NCBI RefSeq assembly: GCF_003589595.1
Contig: NW_020653766.1
Location: 3,551,058-3,615,057 of the forward strand
Reading direction: 5' to 3'
DNA: 64,000 bases
Source of the DNA: Hyposmocoma kahamanoa
Lineage: Eukaryota > Arthropoda > Insecta > Lepidoptera > Cosmopterigidae
Position numbers and translations under genes: made by a program. Positions 43,433 to 54,020 of the stretch are shown one piece after another (the stretch's first letter is position 1; each line of letters opens with the position of its first letter). The notes under the pieces are model-generated. The model was given only the letters and a program-made list of their open reading frames with translations. It was not told the origin of the DNA and did no database searches.

Positions 43433-43916
43433 TTGTAGGTATGTTCTATTTCCATACACACTATGTAAAGTAAACATACATTCTATGTAAAGTGTACGAT
43501 TAAAATGTCACGGATATTGGACAAACATCTACTTGTCGTCTCTACGTTTGCTCATTGACATTTCGCAAGTCCAGTCATCACACATAAGCCAAATCGATTT
43601 TAGCGTCTAGTGACGTGGGAGTAGTCTTACTATGGTTTATTTTCGCCCCGTGTCGGGGCCAACTGGGGCTTTCTCGAGGAAGTTACATCATCTGGCATCG
43701 AGTCAGATACAGGTAGACTCATTTCAGGAACTATTGTAGTGGATTGTGAGTCATATTCGTAGAGAACATGTTAATTTTAGAATTACCTTCTGTTCTATGC
43801 AGATGAAGGCCCTAGTGACTCAGGTCTTAAAAGTACTTAGAGCTGTTGAAAAGTCTCTGTCCCTGACAGAATCTACTTACTTGGGGAACAAATCTGACCT
43901 CCTTGTCATAAATAAC
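43433..43916. other. Unassigned sequence, no gene seen
   Basis: A GC-richer block at 43610-43700 (CGCCCCGTGTCGGGGCC forms a short hairpin) has no recognised frame. Confidence 0.4.
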
Positions 43917-44214
43917 AGTAAAGCTTCTTGTGAAAGAGTTCGTACAGGGCAATACTGCCACCTTACCTATTTCTGCCGCCAAGCAGTAATGTCAGCATTA
44001 CTGTGTTCCGGTTATGAAGGGTAAAGGTGCTGGTGTAATTACAGGCACATGGGACTTGTCAACTTATGTCTCAAGGTGACGGGCGAAGTGGTAGTGCCCC
44101 TCAGATCTTTGCGATTTAAAGCTCAGAGTGCCACTGCAACTGTTATGGACAGGCGTGTAGCTTACCATCAGGCGCACGACTTGTTCGTTCCGTCACTTAA
44201 TATTATAAAAAAAA
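43917..44214 (+). mobile_element. Metulj-like SINE, full length
   Basis: Best copy in the window: AGTAAAGCTTCTTGTGAAAG, TACCTATTTCTGCCGCCAAG, TGTGTTCCGGTTATGAAGGG, TTACAGGCACATGGGACTTG, AGTGCCCCTCAGATCTTTGC, ACTGTTATGGACAGGCGTG, TTACCATCAGGCGCACGACT, CGTCACTTAATATTA plus an A tail. There is no ORF and no tRNA promoter pair. Confidence 0.78.
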
Positions 44215-44634
44215 CGTAATTGCATTGCCTCTTGCAGATTCTTTTGTTTTTCAACGATTTTTTTTGCCGTAGAAAATTAATTTGTGAGAAATTTATTTCT
44301 TCACTCTGATATGTACCTTTACAGCTACCTACTACATCACTGATGGCGCTACGACAAAAATTCGTGAAAAACGAAAAACAAACCATCGTGGCATTCAATG
44401 AAAACTTAAAAATAGTGAAATTTAAACTAAATAAGGTATAAAAAAGCGCTCATAGGCAGTGATAGATCTCGTGTCGCTGATTCCAGAAAGTTAAGAACAC
44501 AATTTTGCTAAAAATGTCGACGACGTTAGTTAAAGATAAGCAGGGCAGAAATTCAGTCTCTGTTTTTATTCGGGATAATTTCATTATTACATTAGATAGG
44601 TAAGTACTTTCGTTATCTGGTTCTTGGTACAGCA
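44215..44634. other. AT-rich sequence, no gene seen
   Basis: Contains GATGGCGCTACGAC at 44342, similar to 7098. Confidence 0.4.
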
Positions 44635-44700
44635 GCTACGAGAGGCGGCTGAAAAGTATTCGACCAAAGTATGAAATAAAATACAACCATGGCTAATTTT
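44635..44700 (+). mobile_element. Possible mariner terminal fragment
   Basis: TACGAGAGGCGGCTGAAAAG resembles the terminal repeat of cecropia-type mariners (from memory). No partner end or transposase is present. Confidence 0.35.
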
Positions 44701-45507
44701 TTTATCATTTTATCATTCAAAGCGAAACGTATTAAACAAAATACTGTCACTTTTTTTTAATTTATTGAGGCTTTGGCGAAGCCATCAGCCTAAACATGGA
44801 CTGTCACTAATTTTGAAAAATAATAAATATAACGAATGCGTCACGATATTGGCCTGCATTATTTTTTAATTGAAAGTTGTCAAAAGAGATTTACTTTTCA
44901 GACGTTCAGTTTCATTTGTGATTAAATAATGAAATGAAGTATAATGCTTTCCCGTTTATATACTAACGTATATTTGTGTTTTTCTTCTGTTGCTTCACAA
45001 TGCGACTCGTGCGCAGCATTACTTAACAGAATTGAAAGCAAGAGTGCTTTATAAATGTATACTGTTCAACCTGTCACAGTATTGTTTCGGCTAATCCGTT
45101 GAAGGCCCTGACATCATTACGACCGTTTTTAGTGTGCCAAACAACGCATTTTGTATTCAAAGTAAATAAAGACATATGAGAATTGACCTTAGATTATGCT
45201 AAATGACTTGTAAAGGAAAAAAATGCTTCTTTCCGTTTTTTCTGCTAAGATTTGTTTTGCTCATGGTCACTGTGTCGTGTTCAGTTCGACATAATATATT
45301 TGTAATATGTTCACGTGAATATTACCGTTCTAATGCAGACGATAAAGCGAAACTACTACCTTCTCGTTCGCTCTCATCATCTACTATCAGAGATGGGCAA
45401 GTGCTCGGATTTTAACCCGTTGTTAATGCCGGTTAAAAAAAATCAATCATGTTAAAACCCATACAATGCCCAAAATGCAGGGCAAAAAAATGTAAACTAA
45501 ATATTTC

Positions 45508-46163
45508 TTCTTAGGTTTTCGAGATTGTGACACATAGGAAAGGAAACCATTTTTCCGGATTTAAATCGTAGGTATATTTGTTTTTTTCAAACAAACCAAC
45601 GTTTCGGGCCCGGTCCCATGGTCACGGTTGACTGAGGTGGTACCGTCATCAGCCTGTTATGTCTAATATTAATGCAAACCACCCTATTTTTTCACTATAG
45701 TTACAAAAGTTATTAATTAAATATCTTGTTTTTAATTTTGCAAAGAAACATTCCAATTTACGCTACATTATGTTTTACAAATTATTTTATTTTAACAATA
45801 TGAATTTAGTCTTATGTCTGTTTAGGATTTTCATCAGAGGAAATACTGGATCCCAAACTGATGGTACGGAGAAACCATCTTCCTTGTTGAAATTAAAATG
45901 TTTTTTAATTTCAATGGTCTCTCGCGGCATCCTGGGTAGATAACGGACTTCTTTTACAACCTGGGGTTTGTCAAACTTCATTGAATGTGTAGGTTTATCC
46001 ATGACATGCTCGCAGACTGTAGACTTGTTTACGCGATGGTGTTTGACATCAGCTATATGTTCTTTGACGCGGATACAAATACTTCGCTTCGTTTGTCCAA
46101 TATAAGACAGACCGCACTCACAATTAAGCTTGTAAAATCCGGAAAAATGTTTCATTTCCTAAA
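45508..46163 (-). pseudogene. Penelope-like element 3' end with GIY-YIG endonuclease
   Basis: The minus frame 45787-46155 reads GFYKLNCECGLSYIGQTKRS, then RVKEHIADVKHH and on to PVWDPVFPL. The paired Cys, the YIGQTKR segment and the downstream Arg and EH fit the GIY-YIG endonuclease that Penelope-like elements have at the C-terminus of their reverse transcriptase. The reverse transcriptase itself is missing. The 3' UTR to about 45508 includes CTGATGACGG and GGGCCCGAAACGTTGG. Confidence 0.85.
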
Positions 46164-46393
46164 TATTTCTTGCAAATCGAGTTTAATACAAAATGTTTAT
46201 TCCTTTCTGGTCTAGAAGATGAACTTGACTTTTTATTGAATCGGTTAGCTTGAAAATCGCATTGTAACAATTCGATACAAAAAATCGGTAGGTCGTATGC
46301 ACTTGAATCGATTTTCGTAAACATGGAATCGTAATGTGCATCTTTAGTAGTGAGTATCCACAGGATTGCAAGATGAGTATAGTATGGAATCGC

Positions 46394-46913
46394 CATCGAG
46401 TATATAACTAGAAAAAGATACGAAATAAGCGCCCTCCCATCCCTGACAAGTCATCAGTCAAATGGTACTGACATCACTTTTAAATATCAACTCTCGTTTA
46501 CGCTAAAATCACAAATTAGAAAGCTGAAATAGCACAGCGCCAACAAATTGACCTGTATGTACGTCATCGTATACTCCAAAAATATTCTGTATTTATTGTA
46601 ATAAAGATAATATCTCTAACAATGGGGGGCTGTTCCATTCGGTGGTGTGGGAAAAACAGCAAAACATCTAATTACAAAACAAACGGAATCACATTTCAAC
46701 GGTAATTAAATATTAAATTATGTAATTTTTCAATTTACGTCCATTATAGCAAAGCTCAAGTCGATTTGAAGTGAAATAGTTGACGACGCCCGTCAATTGT
46801 TTCGAATTCGGGCTGGCCAATCGGAGCGCAGTTGTAACCGTAATGATATGGCAGAATAGTTTTAAAACAAATTAAATGACATTTCGTCTCTATTTCTGAT
46901 AATGTAATCGATG
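46394..46913. mobile_element. MITE family B, copy 2 (520 bp)
   Basis: Ends CATCGAG...ATCGATG; flanks GGAATCGC (46386-46393) and GGAATTGC (46914-46921) are a TSD with one mismatch. It carries a 40-bp GC-rich stretch near 46620 absent from copy 1. Confidence 0.85.
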
Positions 46914-47103
46914 GGAATTGCTTTGAAAAAAAAATTATGTCGAAATTTGCAATAAGTATGGAATTATTCCGTATTCTATATTCGCCTTTTCTGCCCACGG
47001 TTTTGACAGAAAGGGGTTAAAACCCGACGCTTTACGTAAGCTCACGGTTAAAGCCCGGGCGGGTTGATTGGGTTTTAACCCACTGCCCATCTCTGTGTAC
47101 TAT

Positions 47104-48126
47104 TGAACCTATCTTCAGCTTTTATAGATAAATGTCTACGCTATTATGACTTGGACATAGTTATGCAAACAAGAGCCAATCCACATCTCGAGTGAAATTG
47201 AGTTATGTATTTAGGTAGAACACCAGACATGTCCTTTACCCGCTCTTAAAAGATCCTGGCAAAATACCAAGCTAAAACGGAGAAAATAAAAGTCCTTCAG
47301 GGTACCAACCTTAAATAAGTATATTTTTAATAGCTAAAAAGAACCATGCTGCTAAACTTCATATAATGTATTTTTTTAAATATGCTAAATGGATCCATGT
47401 CATATGTATTGAAGTACTGTAGATCTTTAGCGTTTTCATTGCGAAAACTAGAACATGGTTCTCGTTGACTAAATAAAAAGATACATAATGTTTTCTATTT
47501 ATTGATATACATATAATGTAAATGTAAAGTTTCCCTATATCATTCTCAATGCTACACATAACTCACGTTGTTTGTTTCAAATACTTACCTATTTATTTCT
47601 ACACACTGTTTTTACAAAAATCTAATTATCTCGAAAGTGATATTTTGTGGGTTGGTTCTAGTTTGCATAACTATGTCCACTTTAACTTCGGCCCTATTTA
47701 GTTTGCTACAATGATCCAGGTTTTATATAACTGCGATCATAAATCTTCAACTGCAAAACGTGATCAGAAGTGGTCCAAGGTAGTTGCTAGAAACGACATA
47801 AACACAGATGTAGCTGCTGTATATTTAGAACAACCGAAAGCGTTGTAATTTTTTTGAACACACAAAATAATTGTTAAAGTTTAAACAAACAAAGAGTGTC
47901 TGTAAATCATTCGCCGGTCATAAGAGGCGCCTAGTTGCTGCGCCTGCGGCTGTATGTTTCCACGGGAAGTGTGCCAATGGTACGAAAACTGTGTTGAGTA
48001 AGTTTTAATGTTCAGTAAACCTTTAATGTTGAACTATTATTGCTTTTAGTCGTCGTATTGTATGGCGTAATTATTTGTAGGGCATACAGTGTATGAAATT
48101 GACTAAAAGAATCTAGAGCGCTGGAA
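47104..48126. other. AT-rich sequence, no gene or repeat recognised
   Basis: Nothing supported. Confidence 0.45.
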
Positions 48127-48351
48127 GTCTACCACGAAATACGATACTACGTGACTGCGTCCGCAACGAAGCTCATCCGTACTACATATGTCAGTTATAC
48201 GATGAAAGTAATGTCAAAATTCGATACGAAAGCTGCCATTTGACGTTTCGGAGTAAGGACTTATGAGAAATCACGATCTTCGTACGCGTTTAGGTGGCCT
48301 CCGTTCCGATATGAAGTTATAACGATGGTCGCTTCGTATTTCGTGGTGGAC
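48127..48351. mobile_element. Foldback element with CTACCACGAAATACGA ends
   Basis: GTCTACCACGAAATACGA at 48127 and TCGTATTTCGTGGTGGAC ending at 48351 are inverted (17 of 18). No clear TSD was found. The interior is CpG-richer than the flanks. Confidence 0.5.
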
Positions 48352-48626
48352 CTGTTTCGATGTGACGTTCGGGCTTCGTTCGGGGATATTGGATGGACGC
48401 AAACAGGACATATCTTTCATCGTAGGATTGACAACTTTGACCTCTGAAAGGGCGATAAAAAATCAGTGTCTAATACTTACCAGCAGAGGACAATAAGTTT
48501 ATCAATGTATATTTCATGCTATGTCAATTGTAATAAAGTTTGATTTCAATGCTCTGAGACCGACCTCGTAGCACCACATTTCTCTCTGCAATTTGAAACA
48601 GCATGCTGAACATACCGCGGCGGTGC

Positions 48627-48695
48627 GACGGAATCCACAGGTATGCTCGGGAATCCAACGGTATGCGTTGAAATCCACAGGTGTGCGTCGGAATC
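48627..48695. repeat. Degenerate tandem repeat of about 20 bp
   Basis: GGAATCCACAGGTATGC, GGAATCCAACGGTATGC and GAAATCCACAGGTGTGC follow each other. Confidence 0.65.
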
Positions 48696-48699
48696 AGCC

Positions 48700-49289
48700 C
48701 GATTGCGCCAGGATAGCGTCAAACGAGTCGGACGAAATAAATCCGAGCGCGCGGTGGCATGTCAGTGGATGCCGCGGTATTCCAGCTGCCTGAAACCGTA
48801 CCTGAGTCCTATACCTAAGTGCATATTTGCCTACATTGTTTAAACGAATCGTATTCCACTTACAGCACTTACCACTATAATTATCACTGTATAAGAGTGT
48901 AGTAACATCGCATTTGCGCACTCAGATCTAGTAGGTCAAAATACCGAATGTTATAAAAATATTCGTGATTTTTCTTCGTATGACTGAGGTATTTGATATA
49001 AATTTGACAGCATTTACTTGAGACGTCTTGTGTCAGACTATCATATGAACGAGCATCATTAAAGGAAATCGACGAAGTGCCAAATCAACAAAATATAGAT
49101 TTTAAGACTTTCGTTGTTATTCACAAAATGGCACGTATATACCTAGTACCTAGTACCGTAATCGTAACTCAAAAACGACGGATTTGAAAAAAACACGATA
49201 ACAAAATGTAAAAAAAAATACTGGATGAATGTTATAGCTAACAATGAGATTATTTTTGTTTACATAATAATTGGCTCAAGGTCACTAAA
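48700..49289. other. Unassigned sequence, no gene seen
   Basis: No supported feature. Confidence 0.4.
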
Positions 49290-49645
49290 AGGGCAATGGA
49301 AAGGGCTATGCTCGGAGTTTCGTTGCTAGATCGAATCAGTAATGATATCCGCAAGTAATGAGGATATCCGCATGGCGACCAGAGTAACCGACATAGCCCT
49401 AAGAATTGTAAAACTTAAGTGGCAATGGGCAGGGCACATTGCTCGCAGAACCGATGGCCGAACCGAAGAGTTCTCGAGTGGCGACCGCGTACCGGTAACG
49501 CGGCGTGGGCAGAGCACCCACAAGGTGGACTGATATCTGGTGAAGGATGCAAACGGCGCAGGACAGATCGTTGTGGCAATTTTGGGGGAGGCCTATGTTC
49601 AGCAGTGGACGTCTTTCGGCTGAAATGATAACGATGATGATACAT
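49290..49645 (+). pseudogene. RTE-type LINE ORF2 C-terminus
   Basis: Across frames it reads RAMLGVSLLDRI near 49300, RVTDIALRIVKLKWQWAGHI at 49380, EWRPRTG near 49475 and GEAYVQQWTS-like near 49590. It then ends in an ATGATGAT-type tail. This is the usual RTE ORF2 end in Lepidoptera, with frameshifts. Confidence 0.75.
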
Positions 49646-49769
49646 AATAATTAGTTTATTTATTTATTTATTCATTTGGAACACCACCAGATTACACAGA
49701 AAAAATATGATTAAATGAACATGTGGTAAGGCACAGTTCTTATGTGTAAGCCAATTCCACATCACTCAA

Positions 49770-50070
49770 TATATCATCATCATCATCATCATATACAGTC
49801 TGACTTCACCCACTGCTGGGTATAGGCCTCCCAAGTTTCTGTGCTACTCCCCACGATCCCGTGCTAATAGCATCCAGGTTCACGCCCCCAATTTCTGCGA
49901 TGTCATCTGCCCATCTCGCCGTTGGCGGCCCGACGTTCCTGTAGAGTCCTAGGACGCCAGTCAGTTGTCACCTTACTCCATCTCTCTTGTGTCCGTATCA
50001 GGTGTCCTGCCCAGCTCCACTTTAGCTTCGTGATGCGGTCCTTTGCCTTTGTTCGACTTCGAATCTGATG
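49770..50070 (-). pseudogene. RTE-type LINE 3' end with (ATG)n tail
   Basis: Minus strand reads KDRITKLKWSWAGHLIRTQE, then WRPRTLQER and GRPTARW-like, and GGLYPAVGEVRL; the tail is a CAT repeat at 49773-49792. It faces the plus-strand LINE end at 49290-49645. Confidence 0.7.
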
Positions 50071-50338
50071 AATTACTCAATATATATAAATCGACTCGAT
50101 ATTATACCCAGTGACAAAAATAATAATAACTTTAAATATTAATAATCCAATTTTTCATTAAAGTACATGTATGGTAATTAAGCGATAATAAGATCGGAAT
50201 AAATAGTTGGTTGTGTGTTTTTTTTTTTGTTGGTTGTTGGTTATATAAAAATATGACAGTGCAATTGCATTAATTAAATATTTTGTGAAAGATAAAAGAA
50301 AGAAATAATAACAAAAATAAATTATTAAGCTATAGGAA

Positions 50339-50613
50339 CATTGACTTACAATTATATGGACGTCGGGTCCGCGCTAAAAAGTGTCCGAACTTATAGGGCG
50401 TTAAAATCGTACACAGAGCGTCATTCACGCTTTAGTCTTCGTTTGTTTGACTGACGGCGAAGCAAGCAAAATTAGACAGTATTGCGATGACATTACAATT
50501 TAAAAGCTTTTTCATATTCCTTTACATGTCACTACATTTAAATAGATTGACTTGGGACATTTTTTTCGTGGTTTTTGTATTAGACCCGTCGTCCATTTAT
50601 TTGTAAGTCAATG
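50339..50613 (-). mobile_element. MITE family A, copy 4 (275 bp, perfect 8-bp TSD)
   Basis: Same orientation as copy 3. TATAGGAA is duplicated at 50331-50338 and 50614-50621. Confidence 0.92.
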
Positions 50614-50916
50614 TATAGGAACATGCAATTTGCATTTAAATATACAGATAGAAGCTTTAAAAATACCAAAACCGTTTGAATTGCAATTATTAATTACGTT
50701 ATAAGAACGACACATTCATTCGTTTATCACTATAATAATTACAAGTTTCTTACCACGGTATGAGCCACTGGTCAGTCAATGGAGCGTGTAACATTCCCGA
50801 AATATATAAGGAAAAAAAACTCATACTGTGGTAATAACCCTGTAATCGATAAAGGTCTGAATATTTCAGATAAAAGTGAGTCATGGTAGAAAATCTAAGA
50901 GATTTTTTGTCATATC

Positions 50917-51115
50917 GAGTAACGGGAGGAACAAGTCGTGGCAAGCGACGCGCATCCATAATTGCAATCACATGTTGCAATGCAACTCAAAGATGAGGGG
51001 CATTGCGACTGCAACTATCGCCCTAACATACAAAGTTGATAACTCCCATGTGTCTCGTAGTTTCACAGCACTGCTTATATTATTAGTTGATGGCAGAAAC
51101 AGGTAAGATGGAACT
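50917..51115 (-). mobile_element. Metulj-like SINE, diverged
   Basis: Minus strand: TACCTGTTTCTGCCATC, TGTGAAACTACGAGACACAT and the terminal GACTTGTTCCTCCCGTTAC. Confidence 0.55.
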
Positions 51116-51335
51116 TGAATAAAGCCTGAAATTTACCGCCAAGCAATTTCTGAAGACACTAGGAGATTCCAAAAACAAATTAACAACTTTATTTTTATTT
51201 ACATGCGAGTACGTTTTCTTTTTCTTATTTACAAAAGCTTTGGAACTACAGTTGCTTGGTAATCATGGATGGAACCTCGTCTAAGAATTCTGTTCATAGT
51301 TTTATGACCTATCTTTCGTATGTAGAGAAAAGCTT

Positions 51336-51690
51336 TTAACGGGACAAACAAGTTAAGATAAGTCCTATCCATAGCAGTTGCAGTGTCGTTCTGAGCTTTT
51401 AAATCGCAAAGATCTGAACTGGGTGATTTTCAGGTAAGTTTTTTTGTACTCAATTTTGGTGACAATTTCTTTTTATTCAAATATTTGTAGAATATCACCA
51501 TGAAGCATTATTTAATATTCGAGTGTGGTACCTTAAAATATTCTTTAGTTAAATTTACTATTCGAGTAATTGAATAATAAAAATTGTCAACAAAACTGAG
51601 TACAAAAAACCTCTTCTGAAAATCTTTGAACTGCCACTGCGTCTCAGTCACCATGAGACATAAATTTGGTAAGTCACTTGTGCCTACACT
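51336..51690 (-). mobile_element. Metulj-like SINE split by MITE E
   Basis: Left part 51336-51421 and right part 51626-51690 are collinear with the SINE consensus once the insert is removed (GCAAAGATCTG continues to CTGCCACTGCG). Confidence 0.62.
51422..51625. mobile_element. MITE E (204 bp, near-palindromic)
   Basis: The two halves are inverted over at least 55 bp with mismatches: TTTTTTGTACTCARTTTTG and GACAATTT on the left recur inverted on the right. CTGAACTG (51414-51421) and TTGAACTG (51626-51633) look like a TSD with one mismatch. It would fold into one long hairpin. Confidence 0.7.
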
Positions 51691-51699
51691 CACCACATC

Positions 51700-52454
51700 T
51701 GCAGAAGCTGAAGCACATTCCTTGAAATTATTTTAAGGTAAAAAATTCAGCACAAACATCTTATAAACATAAGCTTAACACGTTATTTGCTCGGGTTTCG
51801 TAACGTTTTATAAAAGCTAAAATTAAATGGAATAACAATCTTTGGCTTGGGACAAAAAAGTAGCGGATAAACTGCAGTTAAATTTAGGTATACGGCAAGT
51901 TATACGAGTTAAACAAACTGTCAACTCTTTACTGATAGTTGTACTATATGAATTACAAAGCTCTTTTGCAGTTTCTGAAAAAAATACTGTTTGCATTCTT
52001 TCACATATGTGAAGCGTTCGCATTTTTTCTGGATTGTAATATCTCAAATGTACAATATTTTCAGGTATTATATAAACTCCGCTGCGGTTTTTCCACTTTA
52101 ATAAGAACAAATATAATGGCCATTGACCCATAGATATGAATATTATAAATGAAAGTCCGGACTCTCAGTTCGGCTGTCGATGGAGCCCAGCCAAGTTTTA
52201 ATATAGCAAGTCGTGACGTCATCACACTGCACTGTTTACAACATATTGGAAACATATTGTTTTCGCCATTCACGTTTCTGTTTCGCAATGCCAGACAGGC
52301 TGTTTGTAATTTTCATATTTGTGAAAATGTTTTGAGATCAATTACAATAATAACTGGATGGTAATAGTATAAATACCAGCCGGCCAAATACACAGATAAA
52401 ATTTAAAAGAAACGATAAATATAAAAATTGTCTATGAAGTCGATTCCAAAACCC
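51700..52454. other. AT-rich sequence, no gene seen
   Basis: Several overlapping short frames on both strands at 51823-52364, none with recognised domains. Confidence 0.4.
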
Positions 52455-52605
52455 TTATGAAAAATGACCACCGTAAAAATATTATAACGATTAGCCGCGA
52501 AAAAATATTGAGAAAATTAAACTACTGAAGAAGAAAAATTACAATCTAAGATTTGGCTGTGTGGCCCATTAGGCGCCTAAGCCTATCTCGAAGGACCAAA
52601 ACTCA
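52455..52605 (+). repeat. Dispersed repeat, copy 2 of 2
   Basis: Matches 39200-39365 over about 115 bp. Confidence 0.5.
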
Positions 52606-53282
52606 CAAAGTTTATTTTGCACTACTAGGCAGAATGTTTATTCCCTACCGAATGAAGTGCAGCAGTCTTTCATAATCTTTTTTCAGATACTGCACATTTG
52701 CGCACGTAAAATTCTACAATTGAATATTTTTCTCATACACAACATGGCGACCATTGACCTCAATTACTTCAGTTCACAGATTGGCATTAAAAAATTGAGC
52801 TTAGTTACGATCTGTAGAATTATATTTTCTACGCTAGTTACAAATTTCATGGTTTTTCGGTTTAAGAACGACCGAACAATTTGAAAATTGTGCAATTTGA
52901 GTGGATGCCAAAGAAATTTCTCACGCTCCGCTCGATGCGCTTCGACAACTACAAAAATATCATCGAAATAAATTTGTCTCCAAACACAAAATTTGGTATA
53001 TATAAAATTATGTACATATACCTATTTAAACAGAAGAGTACAAGGACAGTTGCTAGTCTTGATGTCCAGAAACTCTAGTTAATCTTTTGGCGCCAACTTT
53101 TTATACAAACTACAAAACATTTTTATGTCAATAGTCAGATGTTTTTGTGTTGAAATTTATTTCTTCTCGTGTGAGTTAGTGGTAGATTAAATATATTTAG
53201 ATATAGAAACGCCGTTAACTTCGTTTATTGATTTATCAGTATACAATTTAAATCGTTTATTTTTGACATTCTCGCTTGCTTT
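52606..53282. other. AT-rich sequence, no gene seen
   Basis: Frames at 52657-52884 and 52881-53078 lack recognised domains. Confidence 0.4.
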
Positions 53283-53375
53283 TTTTTAAATTTATTAAGG
53301 CTTTGGCAAAGCCAACAGCCTAAACATGAAGTTTAAATATGTTTCTGTAAATATGGCCGCCACAAAGAGGATAAA
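53283..53375 (+). repeat. GGCTTTGGCAAAGCC repeat, uninterrupted copy
   Basis: Gives the empty-site form of the repeat interrupted at 40871-40985. Confidence 0.6.
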
Positions 53376-53889
53376 TGAGAGAGGACAGTATTATTACTAT
53401 AACACATGTTTTTCTTAAATAAATAAGCCTAAGGTATCAAGGATTCCACCTTGAAAGGTTACTCCTAGCAAGTATTCTTAGAATCATGCTCGTAAAAATA
53501 ACCGATGACTTTAAAAGCATATTCTTGCCAAGTGCGCTTGCTTATCAAAGAATGACTAATAACCTAATACACACAACGACTAATAAGAAAAAACATCGCT
53601 ATGGATTGTTTTTTGTTTCGCAAGCGGCATTAACAATACTCTTATTCTTAAAATGAAATTAATTAATTACTAAAAGTGTAGTGGAATCTTCTTATCGTGG
53701 CGAGTTTTTAAATAAAAAAATGAATGAAACAAGCCTAGAAATAAAATTACACTTGAGATCATCGAATTACCATAATGTTACCAGATTACTTTGAGGAGTA
53801 GAAACTCTATAGATTGATTATTGTAAATAATATATTCATTTATGTTCACATAATATAGTGCCTATTTACCATTTTTTTTAAATATCATC
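53376..53889. other. AT-rich sequence, no gene seen
   Basis: Nothing supported. Confidence 0.45.
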
Positions 53890-54020
53890 GTAGCGGACGT
53901 TGAAAATAGGCGTAGGTGTTGGCGGGACGATATTGATGGAGGAAAAGGAGTGGAAGGAAATCTATCTCCAGAGACAGGGACCAGTGGACGATTTTGGAGA
54001 AGACCTTTGCCCAGCTGATT
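53890..54020 (+). pseudogene. Small LINE ORF2 C-terminal remnant
   Basis: Reads RRRCWRDDI-like, KEWKEISLQRQGPVDDFGED and a stop. It is an RTE-like end, short and decayed. Confidence 0.5.

Larger units (their letters stand above)
45388..47095. mobile_element. hAT element carrying nested insertions
   Basis: Ends CAGAGATGGGCA and TGCCCATCTCTG are classic CAGNG-type hAT termini. They are flanked by TCTACTAT (45380-45387) and TGTACTAT (47096-47103), 7 of 8 matching. Subterminal TTAACCC/GGGTTAA words repeat at both ends. Within it lie a Penelope 3' fragment (45508-46163) and MITE B copy 2 (46394-46913). No hAT transposase is recognisable. Confidence 0.75.

Noticed and set aside
45787..46155. Host GIY-YIG nuclease gene
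   Set aside because: The frame continues into the Penelope C-terminal tail and shared 3' UTR and is 5' truncated; it belongs to a retroelement.
46124..46396. 90-residue minus frame upstream of the Penelope fragment
   Set aside because: No recognised domain; it lies inside the hAT carrier between nested inserts, and its end overlaps the Penelope frame.
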